From: Trogon surrucura
Taxonomy: Eukaryota; Chordata; Aves; Trogoniformes; Trogonidae
Reading direction: 5' to 3'
Assembly (NCBI GenBank): GCA_020746105.1
Contig: CM036618.1
Location: 112,103,308 to 112,167,307, forward strand
Length of the DNA stretch: 64,000 bases
Under the pieces are notes generated by a model. That model saw only the letters and a list, made by a program, of their open reading frames with translations. It ran no database searches and was not told the DNA's origin. Made by a program: the position numbers and the translations under genes. Positions 19,470-31,100 of the stretch are shown one piece after another; positions within the stretch are counted from its first letter, which is position 1, and every line of letters begins with the position of its first letter.

Positions 19470-22400
19470 CTGAAGTAAATAATATCTTGTCAAATTATGC
19501 ATTATTTAATACTGAATAGGGCCTTCATATGCGAACACACAGGAATAAATTTACAATTTGCTGTAGTGCTGCAAGCTGTATTTGCCAGAAGGTATGAAGG
19601 AAGAGGTGAATGAATCCATTTTGTCTGATGCTGAATTTACTTGGATATTGGCTGGAATGTTCAAGTTGAGCTCCATCATCCACTTAGGAGACATTATGAA
19701 ATGGTTGTAAAGGCAATGTATAATCTGCTGTCTAAATACCTATCAATGCTAAAAACAAAACAAGCACTGAAGAATAATTTAAGACCCTCAGCTGCCTGCA
19801 GTTCATCTAGCACTAATGAGGGTCTTCGCAAGTGGCTGTGTTATTCCTTTTATTTTTGAAGTGTTTAATTCTAGTACTTTTAAGGCTTAATCCATGTCTG
19901 GTACTCCACTGAATCACTTCATGGCAGTCATATGAATAGTAATATATGAGGTATAAAGTTTTTACATATTTACATTATAATATAGATCTTGTTAAATTAT
20001 TCTCTAATAACATTTGGTTTTGCATTTAATAACTTGTATTTGTGACTTCCAGTGTCATTCATCTGATGGAAACTAGGCCCCAAATAGGCTTCATGGGTGT
20101 TGTCATGACTGAAAATAGGAATATCACAACTTTATGTGGTGCAATTTCTCATTTTGTGAATTGTGTAAATTTCATGGGCTTAGTTCACTCTGATTGTAAT
20201 TAAGAGCTATGTTCTCTAGATGGTAAATTTGCAACTATAACTTCTGATTATCACTGTATTATTCCTTGTAGTTAACAACAAGCAAATTATGAACTAAGAA
20301 GCTTATTTACTAGCTTGATCAGAAACTTCAATGCCTTGATAAGCTTAAGTAGTGATGCATGACTAAGAAGCTACCAGTGGAGATCGCACAAAGCCTGTAC
20401 TGGCTGTAACATGGCTTGTACTAACGTTTAACTCACATCCTCACCTTGGCCTTTTTAGTCCTGCATAAAGAAGCTTTCGAAGTCTCACTTGACAGTTTTT
20501 CTTTCATTCAGCCACAGAAGTGAGCTGAGAAAGTGGATACATATGAACCCTGTTCATTGGCACAGATTGTGAGAAGTCTGTGATAAGTCAGGGGACTTAA
20601 CTGTAGTGATTTATGTCAGATGCACCCTCACTACTGTCAGAATCAGAGTTACTGCAGTGACAATGGGGCTAAAAGTATGTTTTTACAGATCACTCTCTTC
20701 ATTTTGATTGAAATGCCAATATCATAAAGTTCAATTAAGAACTCAAATTAGAAAAACATTGTATCATTCCAATAACCAACTTTGTATGACTCCCTTTGGC
20801 ATCTTCAGGTATATTTATTATTTACAATTATTTGTGCAATATTTTTTTTAAAATATATTCATCCTATTAGTTGCTTGTAAACTGTTCACTGAGTACTTGC
20901 TGTTTGTTGTGTTTGGTGTAGGTTTTGCAAGCAGTAGGTTTTGCAAGCAGGTAACAGATGTGTTAACCAAGAGGAATGATAGTGAAGTCTGGATAATTCC
21001 CAACAAAATTTTTGTTGCTGCTATGAATGTCCAGTCACTGTAAATATATTTACATACTGCAAATCTGACTCCTGACTGCATAACTATAAATAACAAATCG
21101 AGTGCTTTAAGTTAGAAAAGTAATGTGTTTTTTCTTTTAACCATACTATGACCTTGAATTGAAAAGCTACACCATCTGGTATGAAATCTATTAACTTAAA
21201 TAGCACAGGTAATATTTACTTAGGGCTAAAGACAGAAAAGTAAAGAAAGCTGCTATTTTGTGATTAAGGATGCTGGATTAAATTTTCATATGATTAGATA
21301 TGTTTCATATACATATAGATATTTTTCTGAATTTGATATAGGTTTACTGTGCAAGTCTGGAAGGATATAAATTACTACCTTTGTATAGAAGACTTTCAAC
21401 TATGAAACGGACTGAAGGATTTACTTTCATACTTTTAATTTAAAACTTATACTAGAGGTTTGACTTCGCAGTTGCTAAGCTCAGCAGTAAAACTCTCACA
21501 GGTTTCCTGAAGTAAGAGTGGGCACCACTTGAAGTAGCTTTATAGTTACACACTGGCTTGAATGTGTGAGTTTAATTGTAATGCGAACAAGTAAAAAAAA
21601 AAACAAAACAATGCCTTATGGCTTACTCATAAAAATTAAAACTTTGACAATTTTAGCTCTCTAGGGACCTTCATATATGATCATTAGAATAAGTTCATTG
21701 GATGTGATATGCATGTATTTCCAGAAAACCAATTTTTTTGTGTGTGTTTGCTAACTGCTTTACATTAGAGGACAACTCCTTCCATTTTTGAAATGTCTTT
21801 ATTTGTTAAATTCAATATAACATACATTTATTTGTTCAATTACAGACAAAAAAGATTCAACATGACATGAAATTGGAATTATAGGTTAACAGTCTGGTAG
21901 TTAAGCACTGTAATTCCAGAAAAAGTGTGTACTTGAGGAAAAAAGAAGGAGCAAGCATTCCTACTGAAAAACTGTAAAAGTGTATTGAAAAATATACACC
22001 CAACGTAGAATTTTAAACATTACTGCAAATTTTTGAAATTAATGTTATTCAACTTCAGCTTTTATATATTAAAAAAATTAAACCTTGACATTTTTGTTTC
22101 GTACTTAAATTTTGATTTTTTTTATTCTTCCTATTCCAGTATTGACAAAGTCAATATCACTAGTCAAAAAAAATTAGCAATATTTCAACTTCTGAACTGT
22201 TTTATCTTCTATCAAGTCCCATAGTGTTTGTATACTGCTCATTTTGGTGATTGTTATGACATTATGATGTTAAGTTTATGTGTTCAAAGCTAAAAATTAT
22301 GTATTTTCATTTGATTGCCTGTATTCACCAAATATCATATCACAATACATGAGTATTATGCTACTACAATAGCATGGCATTGTAAGTTAAAAGCTACCTT

Positions 22401-23465
22401 AGGTCACCTGTTTATATTTTGGATGGGATGTGGCTTTATTAAAACAAGTGTGCTCACTGTCTTCAGCATTGAGCTGAAGTGGTATTTTACAAATACTGTT
22501 AAGTACAAACCTGTGCAGCTGAGAGCACATTTTTTTTAGACCAGGATATCCCTCAGACTCAGTCAACTTTCTGCTACAGATGTTTTATAAAGTTGTTTTC
22601 AGAGTTCCATGGTGAGCTCTGCTGTATGTATTACAGGCAAGTGAAAACTTTTTTTTTTACAAAAACCTGACACTAAATAAACATCTGTGTGAGAGAAAAT
22701 AAAATGGTTTAGTGCTATCAATTGATTTTATTATCCCATTCAGAAGACATGAAATTATGTGACAGAAATATAAAGCAGGCAGCGTAGGTATCATGGTCTC
22801 CTTTTAGAACAACACCCTGAGAAAAAAACATGGTGCCATTAAAGTAGTGTCAGCTTTCCTGAATGCCAAAGGCAAGCTGAGGTCATTCTGAAAATGTCAC
22901 ACAAAATTTCTAATTCAAAACAGTGAATTTCACAGAACAGTAAGTTCTCTGAAGTATAAACAAAATCATACACACTACTATGTTCATAACCTGTTAAGGG
23001 ACAGTAATATCACTGCTTTATAGTGATGTCTGGAATTTAATTTTACCTAATTCTAATGAGTTATGAAGAAGAAATGAATCTGTGGCTGCAATTTCAACTC
23101 CCATGTAGCCATCATCTTTGCTTAATTGTACTTAGATAGTATCTGATGTGAACAGCTATTCACTTTTGTGATTGTGGTTCAAGTAAAATCTCATAGAGAA
23201 GTAGGTAGGAGAGCAACTTTCTTGAAAGAGGTGATAATCTGAAGCTTTGTGTTAAAGAAGCATAGAACTTAATTTCAGCTGAATTTTCACATCACTGTTC
23301 AGCTGTCTTTTTGTCCAGAATTTGCTAGCCTTGTACTGGATAGTAGTACTAGACAGAGCAGGATAATTGTGAGGCTAAATCTCATCCTAAAGCAGTCAGA
23401 CTGATAGCAGTCCCTGATAGCAATAATTATTTTTTTTGTTACTCTGATATCTCTCAAGAAATACT
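19470..23465. other. Unannotated A/T-rich DNA
   Basis: No repeat family was recognised over 4 kb, apart from a 16-bp tandem duplication at 20918-20949. Frames at 19641-19859, 20848-21096, 22033-22224 and 22315-22539 are short and unrecognised. Confidence 0.5.
20918..20949 (+). repeat. Perfect tandem duplication, 2 x 16 bp
   Basis: The unit GTAGGTTTTGCAAGCA occurs twice in tandem with no mismatch. Confidence 0.9.
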
Positions 23466-24862
23466 CCAGGTCAGTCATGCTTGGCCAACCTGATGGTCTT
23501 CTACAATGAGACTACTACCTCAGTGGATGAGGGAGAGCAGTGAATACTGCTTATCTTGACTGTATCAAGGGTTTTGATGCTGTTTTCTATGACCTTCTCC
23601 TAGGCTAGCTGAAGAAGTACAAGGCTGATAAGTGAGGTGAGTTGAGTTCCCACAATCAGAGAATGGTTTGCATTGGAAAGGACCTTAAAGATTAACTAGT
23701 TCCAAACTTCCTACCACAGGCAGGGACACCTCTCAGTAGACCAGGTTGCTCAAAGCCCCATCCAGCCTGGCCTTGAACACTTCCAGGGATGAGGCATCCA
23801 CAACTTCCCTGGGCAACCTGTGAGGTAGGTGGATTGAAACTGGCTGAACTGCCAGGTTCAAAAGGCTGGGATCAGTGGCACAAATTTCAGCTGGAGGACA
23901 GTCGCTAGCAGTGTATCCCAAGGGAGATATTTGGGCCACTGCTGCTTAATGCCTTAATTAATGACTTGGATGAAGGGGCGTAGTGCACCCTCAGCAAGTT
24001 TCCAGATGATGCAAAACTGACCGGAGTGATAATATACCACAGGGTTGTGTTGTCAGTCAGAGGGTCCTTGACAGGCTGGAGAAATGAGCTGACAGGAACC
24101 TTACAGAGTTCAACAAAAGGAAGTGCAAAGTCCCGTACCTGGGGAGGAATAAGCCCATACATGAAGCTGAGGGTTCACCAGCTGGAAACCGTTTTGGCAG
24201 AGAAAGACTCTGGGGTCCTGGCGGTCCACAAGCAAGCAATGTTCCCTTGGAGCAAGGAAATCCAACAGCCTCCTAGAAAGCATTAGTGTGAGCAGTGCCA
24301 GAAGGTCAAGGGAGAGGATCCTTCTCTTCTACACAGTACTGCTAAGACATATTTGGAGTACCGAATCCAGTTCTGGGCTCCCCATTGCAAAAGAGACACA
24401 GGCATATTGGAGTAAGTCCAGCACGGGACCACAAAGACAATTAAGGGACTGAAGCATCTCACACATGAGAAGAGGTTGAGAGAGCTGGGACTGTTCATCC
24501 TGAAGAAGAGAAAGCTCAGGGGGAAATAATACTGGTTTGTATAAATGCCTGATGGGGGAAATTAAGAAGACGGAGATAGACTATTCTCACTGGTGTCCAA
24601 TGAAAGGACGAGAGGCAATGGACACAAATCAAAACACAGCTGAAATTTCATTCAAGACTAAGGAAAAAAAGAAAATTGACATTTGAGTTCAGCTGGAAAA
24701 GATTGCTTAGAGTTTCTATAGTTTCCATCTGTGTAGATATTTAAAACACATCCACACACAGCCCTGAGCAGCGTCTCGCAGTTGACCCCATTCTAAGCTG
24801 GAGGTTTGGGTTAGACAATGTCTAAAGGTGACTTCCAGGCTCAACCACTCTGTGATTCTGCA
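23466..24862 (+). mobile_element. Old CR1 LINE, split by a nested CR1
   Basis: Two collinear plus-strand parts, 23466-23651 and 23823-24862, make one diverged CR1. The first encodes the region upstream of the RT core (a degraded NLMVFY...DEG-type segment); the second resumes at GAGGTAGGTGGATTGAAACTGGCTG and runs through a broken RT region, with CAGATGATGCAAAACTG in place of the intact FADD-encoding sequence, to a 3' end with TCTGTGATTCTG near 24862. Many stops and indels are present, so it is clearly older than the 15989-17103 and 7774-8409 copies. Confidence 0.9.
23652..23822 (-). mobile_element. CR1 3' fragment nested in an older CR1
   Basis: A minus-strand CR1 tail carrying the ORF2 end (LPREVVDASSLEVFKARLDG) and 3' UTR, inserted into the plus-strand CR1. 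The heptamer GTGAGGT is present at 23632-23638 and again at 23820-23826, a possible target duplication or microhomology at the junction. Confidence 0.88.
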
Positions 24863-25522
24863 TATTTCTAAACTTAAATTAAAACCTTCCCTTCAGACTG
24901 AAATTATAATAAAAAGCCAAGGTCTTCATAAGGTTGGAACTATGTTGAGCTGATTATTCTCCAAATTAGATGTTAAAACAGTATTTGTAGTAACTCAGAT
25001 GGTCCAAAATTTGGTCTTCTGGTTCACATGACATGTTAGTACTGTGATATGATTTCTAACCTCCAGAGACAGAGGGCCACTAGCTAGTGCCAAGACCCTT
25101 GCTCTTCCAGTGAGTGTTTAATGGTAGACTTTTTTTTTCTGAGCCTGTCCTTTAATTAGTTGTAGTGACAAGATTATGTCAGGAAAGAAAAGCCCAGAGG
25201 TAATGTCATCAGTTTTTTGTTGGCAACTGGGCTTCATTTATTGAAGGAAATCTGTCCCTTTTAAAGATGGTGTGAATCTGCTGGCCAGGAATGCCACTGT
25301 ATATAAATATTCATTGTATAAAAATATTGTATACAAATACAATCCCTTTTTGATTTCATGTTAAAGACTTTAAAAGTGGCAAAGCTGGCTGTAGGTAAAT
25401 TGACTTATTGGACACCAGATCTGTTTTGCTTTGTGGTCCTGCCTTATTACAGACAATAAATTACTTACTGTCTTCACCGAACTAACAAACCCTTTTCTGT
25501 AAGCTCTGAGAACTGGGCAATC
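24863..25522. other. Unannotated DNA between CR1 and ERV
   Basis: No element was recognised. The minus frame at 25370-25573 runs into the ERV LTR and is not a gene. Confidence 0.5.
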
Positions 25523-25528
25523 CTCCCC
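25523..25528. repeat. ERV target-site duplication, left copy
   Basis: CTCCCC immediately before the TG of the left LTR; identical to 28144-28149. Confidence 0.9.
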
Positions 25529-25935
25529 TGAAGAGGGTCCCTTCGGAGAGCTGGCCAAGTTAACGACCATCACACCAATATGGCTAGGCTACAGATTGTC
25601 CTCCCTTTATTGCTCCGGACAGCTCAATATATACAGTTAAGCAGTGTCCCCGCGCCTGCCCCTTAACAGAGTTGGTCAGTTACAGGTTTACACGCGCCAG
25701 CGTTTTATTGGGTAGTGCCATTCCACTATGCAAGAGGCTCTCGCCCCCCCCTTCTCCCCCCGGGGCCAGCACCTGCAGCCAAGCATCTCGCAAAGCTCTC
25801 ACAAAACAGATAAAACCTCCTCCTCCCTGTGTTCCAAGGCAGCTTCAAGGACAGAGCCTCTGTTTAGGCCTAAGCTGGGTTGTCCACATCTTTAAAGTGA
25901 TACCGCGCCTCTGCTGCACAAGAAATTCCTCTACA
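25529..25935 (-). repeat. ERV 3' LTR (407 bp)
   Basis: Bounded by TG...CA; minus-strand sense reads TGTAGAGGAATTTC through CCCTCTTCA. A TATATA motif lies near 25628-25634 and an AATAAA polyadenylation signal at 25606-25611, only about 17 bp apart, an order consistent with a very short R region. It carries a 5-bp insertion (TAGGC-type) relative to its partner. Confidence 0.92.
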
Positions 25936-25937
25936 TA

Positions 25938-25954
25938 TCCCCCTTTTTCTTTTT
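25938..25954 (-). other. ERV polypurine tract
   Basis: On the minus strand AAAAAGAAAAAGGGGG ends 3 bp before the 3' LTR. It is the expected plus-strand DNA primer site and confirms minus orientation. Confidence 0.85.
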
Positions 25955-26530
25955 GGACAACCCAGACTTCTCCGCTAGCTTGCTTATAATTTTCTTGATT
26001 ATACTTATCAAACAACTAAACATAAGTAAGCCTATAACAATTAAAACTGCAATAACCAAAAATGCCTTAACTAAACTCTTAATTCATCCTGTCAAAGTTC
26101 TCACACCCATCACCCTAAATCATACTTTGATCTTTAATCACACATTTCTAACAAAGCAAAAGGCACCTAGTTTCTCCGCCTTACTTTTAGCTAAGAAAGA
26201 TCACTTTGCTGGTTAATACCATAAACCTTAACACCTGTTATATGGCTTTAATTACAGTCCTACAAAACCAATATAAGCTTCATTGTTAGTCACACAAAGA
26301 GAATACATATCAGCACAACAGGTAACACTGAAAACAGTTACATTTCCCCATAATTGCTCTGCCATCAGCCGTAAGCATCTTCTGCCAGTCCAATCCATGT
26401 CGTCGTTGGTAATCGGTACCTCAGGGTCCCATCACGTCACTGGGCGAAACAAAGGGATTCAACAGGCAGGCCCAGTGCATGGTCGTGTTGCTGCTACGCT
26501 GTTGAAATAACAGGATGCTGCACAGCCACA

Positions 26531-26737
26531 TCATGCAGGATCATGCAGTTCCCAGGTCCCTTGTCCGTTATTAATAGTAACAGGACACGCAATCGAACTG
26601 GCTGCTTCCCAATCTCCCTCTGTTATAGCGTCTCTGATGACACCACTCCATCGCTGTTGCAAAGGATCCTTTATGGTTCGAGTCTGAAAGTCAGGCTTGA
26701 ATGAGGGAGCTGATGGTAATGGGGGAGCTGAACTGGT
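26531..26737 (-). pseudogene. ERV gag capsid-like fragment
   Basis: A 68-codon minus-strand open segment with no ATG of its own, bounded by an upstream TAA (26738-26740) and a TGA at 26531-26533. It contains QQRWSGVIRDAITEGDWEAA and a PVTINNGQGTWELHDPA stretch, resembling the N-terminal part of a retroviral capsid domain (inference). It is separated from the matrix-like frame by about 330 bp with low-complexity tracts. The similarity stops abruptly at about 26531, where an internal deletion probably joins gag to the 3' end of the element. Fragmentary and not expressible as a capsid. Confidence 0.55.
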
Positions 26738-26837
26738 TTAAGGGTTTCTTCTATTTCTCACTGTCCAGTTGATAATTCAGCGAGTTTGTTCAGGATCTCT
26801 TTCAGGGGTTCATCCTGATCTTCCTTCTTTTCTCCCC

Positions 26838-26874
26838 CCCCCTTTTTTTTTATTTCTTTTTTTTTTTTTTTCTT
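26838..26874 (-). repeat. Poly-purine/poly-pyrimidine low-complexity tract within the ERV
   Basis: Runs of C, then T, on the plus strand (A and G on the minus) interrupt the gag remnant; slippage here and at 27154-27183 may have shifted its frame. Confidence 0.7.
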
Positions 26875-27063
26875 ATTAGCGCAAGTATTACTTCAATCAC
26901 TCTGTTATCACACAGGGAGAGCAGAATTTCCCAGGTCTGTTTTGATCATACTCTCCCGTTCACTCCCATGCACATCTGGTGTACAAGAAGTGTCTTATCT
27001 TCATTCTCACGGACAAGCTCTCAACATGAGCTGTACCTGGCTGGTCAGGGTCTCTTTTCATAA

Positions 27064-27546
27064 TTAGCAAGCAAGAGTTATGCACTTGTTTAGAAAAGAG
27101 CTCAGCTCAAGGACGAAAGTCTTAATTCTGCAATGCAGTGCAGTTTCTCCTTTTTCTTTTTTTTTTTTTTGCTTTTTTTTTCTTCCACCCAGTCTGGACG
27201 AGCAGGGAGTTTCTTCCTTTGCCTTTTTCCTTTCCTGCCCTCCCCCCAATGCTTCGATCTCTGCCGCAGCAACTTTCTTTCCTGCTTGCATGATTTCTAG
27301 AGCGCGTATTACGGTTTTCCAAACTGTTCCTAGTTCTTTCGCTTCCTTTCCTTCTTTTCCTCCCTCTAGAGTACAGTCCCACAAAAAGCCTCCTACTTCA
27401 CGCCATTCCATGGAACTAAAGATTAATGGTGGGTGGTTCATTTTCTCCCATTTCCGAGCCCATGGGGCTAATACGTCTCGCTCCTTTACTTTTCCTCCTC
27501 TCTTAGAGAGTATACTAAGGAGGCGAGTTGCCGCGTCCGTTTCCAT
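27064..27546 (-). pseudogene. ERV gag matrix-like N-terminus
   Basis: The likely gag start is the ATG at 27546 (context CGCGATGG), about 15 bp after a splice-donor-like AAG|GTAAGA; the frame is open further upstream to 27687, but that part is leader. Residues 1-100 include KERDVLAPWARKWEK, FSSMEWREVGGFLWDC and LGTVWKTVIRALEIMQAGKK, a helical pattern that fits a matrix domain of alpha/betaretrovirus-like gag (inference from pattern). After a poly-lysine run encoded by A-rich tracts the frame ends at 27064 in sequence that does not look like gag, suggesting a shift at the A tracts. Confidence 0.6.
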
Positions 27547-27556
27547 CGCGGTCTTA

Positions 27557-27565
27557 CCTTGGCAG
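27557..27565 (-). promoter_or_regulatory. Possible ERV major splice donor
   Basis: The minus-strand CCAAGGTAAGACC lies between the PBS and the gag ATG, the usual place for the retroviral leader donor. Confidence 0.45.
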
Positions 27566-27722
27566 GGGCTTGATCGGCCGCTCAAGCTCTGGTCTCCGGT
27601 GCCCTTTTGGTCACACTCAGAACTCTCCTGCCTCCAGCTCTCCGGTTCCCAAATCGGCTCACGTCCGATGCTTCGGAGTCTTCCCACATTTGAACAATCC
27701 GCATTTAAGCGTCCATAGAGGG

Positions 27723-27740
27723 TCCCTTGTTCAGGTGCCA
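27723..27740 (-). other. ERV primer-binding site, Lys-tRNA-like
   Basis: TGGCACCTGAACAAGGGA starts 2 bp after the 5' LTR on the minus strand. It resembles the tRNA-Lys type of PBS but has an extra A and two substitutions, so the primer assignment is tentative. Confidence 0.7.
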
Positions 27741-27742
27741 GA

Positions 27743-28143
27743 TGAAGAGGGTCCCTTTGGAGAGCTGGCCAAGTTAACGACCATCACACCAATATGGCTA
27801 CAGATCGTCCTCCCTTTATTGCTCCGGACAGCTCAATATATACAGTTCAGCAGTGTCCCCGCGCCTGCCCCTTAACAGAGTTGGTCAGTTACAGGTTTAC
27901 ACGCGCCAGCGTTTTATTGGGTAGTGCCATTCCACTATGCAAGCGGCTCTCACCCCCCCTTCTCCCCCCGGGGCCAGCACCTGCAGCCAAGCATCTCGCA
28001 AAGCTCTCACAAAACAGATAAAACCTCCTCCTCCTCGTGTCCCAAGGCAGCTTCAAGGACAGAGCCTTTGTTTAGGCCTAAGCTGGGTTGTCCACATCTT
28101 TAAAGTGATACCGCGCCTCTGCTGCACAAGAAATTCCTCTACA
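27743..28143 (-). repeat. ERV 5' LTR (401 bp)
   Basis: Bounded by TG...CA, with AATAAA at 27815-27820 on the minus strand and a TATATA motif upstream of it in sense. It shares nearly its whole length with the LTR at 25529-25935. Confidence 0.92.
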
Positions 28144-28149
28144 CTCCCC
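28144..28149. repeat. ERV target-site duplication, right copy
   Basis: CTCCCC directly after the LTR; identical to 25523-25528. Confidence 0.9.
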
Positions 28150-31100
28150 CTTCTCATTTTTACTATTTCTCTCCGCAACAGGTTTTAGTCATTGTAGGAA
28201 AGTTGATTCAACCACCTGCCCCAAGCCATGTTCAGACTACAATAATTTTTCAAGGAAATCCCCATCATTGCCAGATGTCCAGAAGCAAGATCAATGCTGG
28301 GAACTCAGAGCTAACCTAGGCATCTCTTATAACATTGACTTTATTCAACAGAGTATTTTCCTGGTGTTGCTCAGAAAGTTGGTGTTTTTCAGAAAGCTGC
28401 AGGCTTTTCCTTACAAACTCTCAGGTAGATGCAGTTTAGCAGTGGGCTTGCCCCAGGCTTATAAGTCCTGCAGAGAGGCAGAACACCACATCTCAGCCCT
28501 GGGACTCCTTGTCTGGGTTTGTTAACATGCGAAGTGCATTTACATAGCTTCCCATTTGCTTTACACCATGACCCATACTCTCAAAAAGAGTCTAACTGTG
28601 CTAAATTCTCAATGTTGCTAACGCCAGTGGAGCGGAACTGCACTTAAGCGTTGGCGTGAAATTTCCCTGGGGTTAACAAATACTTAGTCCGTGACCGCAT
28701 GGGCAAGTATTTTAAGTCTATTGGCATAAAGCACTTTGACAGCACACACAAATAATCTGCAAGAAGCCAGGTAAAAAGAAAAAGGTGTCTGAAATGCAGG
28801 AGCTGTTTCAGTCTGATCTTACTAGTAGCCAGTGGGATGCCTAAAAACCTGCCAAAGGCTGAGAGAGGTAACAAAGACAAAAGCACATTCCTGGGAGGCA
28901 TCCCAGTATTGTTCTGAGGTTAAGCTGTAACATAAAGGAACCCCAGAGAAACTCAAAGCTCCAACTAGAGCTTTTCAGTGCAAAGGCAAAGAATGAGCAG
29001 TTAGGCCAGATTTTCTTCAACAATCTACCTCCAAGAAGGCTTCAGCTGTGTTGAAGAGATGGACAATATCTGTCTCATCGGTATAAATTTCAGATGGAAC
29101 CCTCATCCATGGTCTTTATTACTATTGCAGTGCTCCCGTAAATGGATAAAGAGAATCCTGCTTATTCATCCTGTGTGTCACAGCTTTTGAGTTCCAATAC
29201 GATCTGTCTCACTAGTACTTGTTACTTAACAGCTGGCACCTGGTTAGATGCTGAATACATCCGTGTAGATACTGAATTTTCTGGCAGATTTTGCTGAATT
29301 ATAATTCAGATTCGCCCATTGTTTTTGGTCCTGCATTTTCTTGCTTTCCTCTGGTTCCCAAAGAGGTCCCTATAATGGTGCCCAAGGTTAAAGGTAAATT
29401 GCTACAAATGGTTTTGCATCTCATTTTCACTTATTCCTACATCTGTATTTTTCCACTTTCTCCAGTGCTTTCCCATGCAGTTTGGTTTTCCTCAATCCCT
29501 CAAACTTTTTATGTGATGATTCTTTGCTTTAACGACATGTAGCCTTTAAGAAAAAAACAACATACCCAAGGTAGAATTATTTTAGAAAGGTGGTGATAAC
29601 TATGCTGCTAACTCCTTCAGAATATAGAAGTACAGCTTGATTATCACAATAAGCTATTTTGATTTTTATATATATAAAATTAAAAAAAGCATAGGTGGGT
29701 TTTTTAGGTGTTTCATGTTACAGTCCCTGGGAAATATATGAAGTGCTCTCCTTCTGTTAATGATGGCTTGGTGTATTATTTTGGGCTCTGATGTTGAGAC
29801 TGTGTTCTTATTCTCAAGAGTGAAGTATTGTACAGACCCTCTAATTAGCTAGGGAAGCTGATTAAGCTTTTTAAATAAGGAAATGTAGGCACATTCTTTT
29901 GCCTTTTACTATACCTGTATAAGTACATATTCTCAACAGATTTTTATCCTTAATCATGTCAAAACAGGTTTCAGTTGCAGTTTTTCTAGACCTAAAAAAC
30001 AGCCAGGCTGTTTGATTTCTTACATCTTCTCCAATATTCTCCTTTTCTCTTGTTCTCAGTTAGTTATTGCTTTTCATTACTAACCGTTAAGTGCCTCCAG
30101 AATAATTTTGATGCTCATGTCTTCTGCCAGTAATTTCTTATCAAATCTTCAGCCCCCTAATTCTATGAAATGCCTTCTTTTTCATAACAATATGCTAATT
30201 CATGTTCAAAGAACTGTACCCTGCAAGCCATTTCATAGTTCCCCATAAGCATTTTCTATTGATTGAATCAACGTATTTTTCATCACCTAGCAACCTCCAA
30301 ATTCAGAAAACAGAAGTGAATCTCTGCAACATATATTTTAATAATGTTCAGCTCATTGTCATAGGCATTTTTTAGTGTCCTCAGCTGAAATTAGAAAGTT
30401 ATGTTTTGACTTTGAATAATACATTTATCAGGGAAGATTTTATTCCATTGGGGTTATGTTGCCTCAAATGAATTTGTTTGCAGTTCCACAGCCACATGAG
30501 ATATTCTTTGAAAGTTCAGAACATCTGTGTTTCTCATCAGATTTAGCTGATAGCACATTTGGATTCATTCAGAGCAACCTGAAGAAAGCAACAATGTATT
30601 TATTCTTAATCGGGCTATGCATTTAAGGGAAACTTGAATTCACAATATTGGCATTCCGAATTCATGTAGTATATATTAAAAAAAAACCATGAAAAAGAAG
30701 AATAAGGTCTAGGAAATCAGATCAAAATTTCCTGTATTGTTGAATGGGAACTCTATGTAGGGTCTTCTGTGGAATTATATTTCAACTTTAAAGGCAATAA
30801 GGCAAGTTTATAAGGCAGATGCAGAAAGTTATGAAGCTGGTGGCAGAATTATGATCTTCATATGGAGTTTTAAAATTGCGAGTGCAATTTCATTGTAGGG
30901 AATGAACTCGTTAATAAAGGCTATAGTTCCCTCTTCATTTTAAAGTACTAAGATATGTAAATTTTGCACACTTAGGTAATTATATAGTCATCAGATAATT
31001 TCTGTCAGGGCTGTTTTAATGTAGCCATACTGGTCTTCTGATTTCAGAATCCAATTCCCTGTAATAGATACATGTGGAAAAAACTGACACTTATCAATAG

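Larger units (their letters stand above)
25529..28143 (-). mobile_element. Compact endogenous retrovirus (class II/ERVK-like), gag relic only
   Basis: A 2.6-kb proviral insertion read on the minus strand: 5' LTR (27743-28143), primer-binding site, leader with splice donor, gag-like remnant, about 570 bp of non-coding 3' sequence, polypurine tract and 3' LTR (25529-25935). It is flanked by a perfect 6-bp duplication CTCCCC (25523-25528 and 28144-28149). Six-bp duplications and a Lys-tRNA-like PBS suit class II (ERVK/alpha-beta-type) elements. No protease, RT, integrase or envelope coding sequence is visible, so it is an internally deleted or non-autonomous copy. The LTRs differ by about nine substitutions and two indels (counted by eye, roughly 2%), which suggests a relatively recent insertion. 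Confidence 0.92.

Noticed and set aside
27080..27718. 212-codon plus-strand ORF
   Set aside because: It is the complement of the ERV leader and gag region, with Phe-rich stretches caused by poly(T) tracts.
28144..28160. Second polypurine tract outside the ERV, suggesting a tandem provirus
   Set aside because: The minus-strand AGAAGGGGGAG looks like a PPT, but the perfect CTCCCC duplication shows it is the host target flank.
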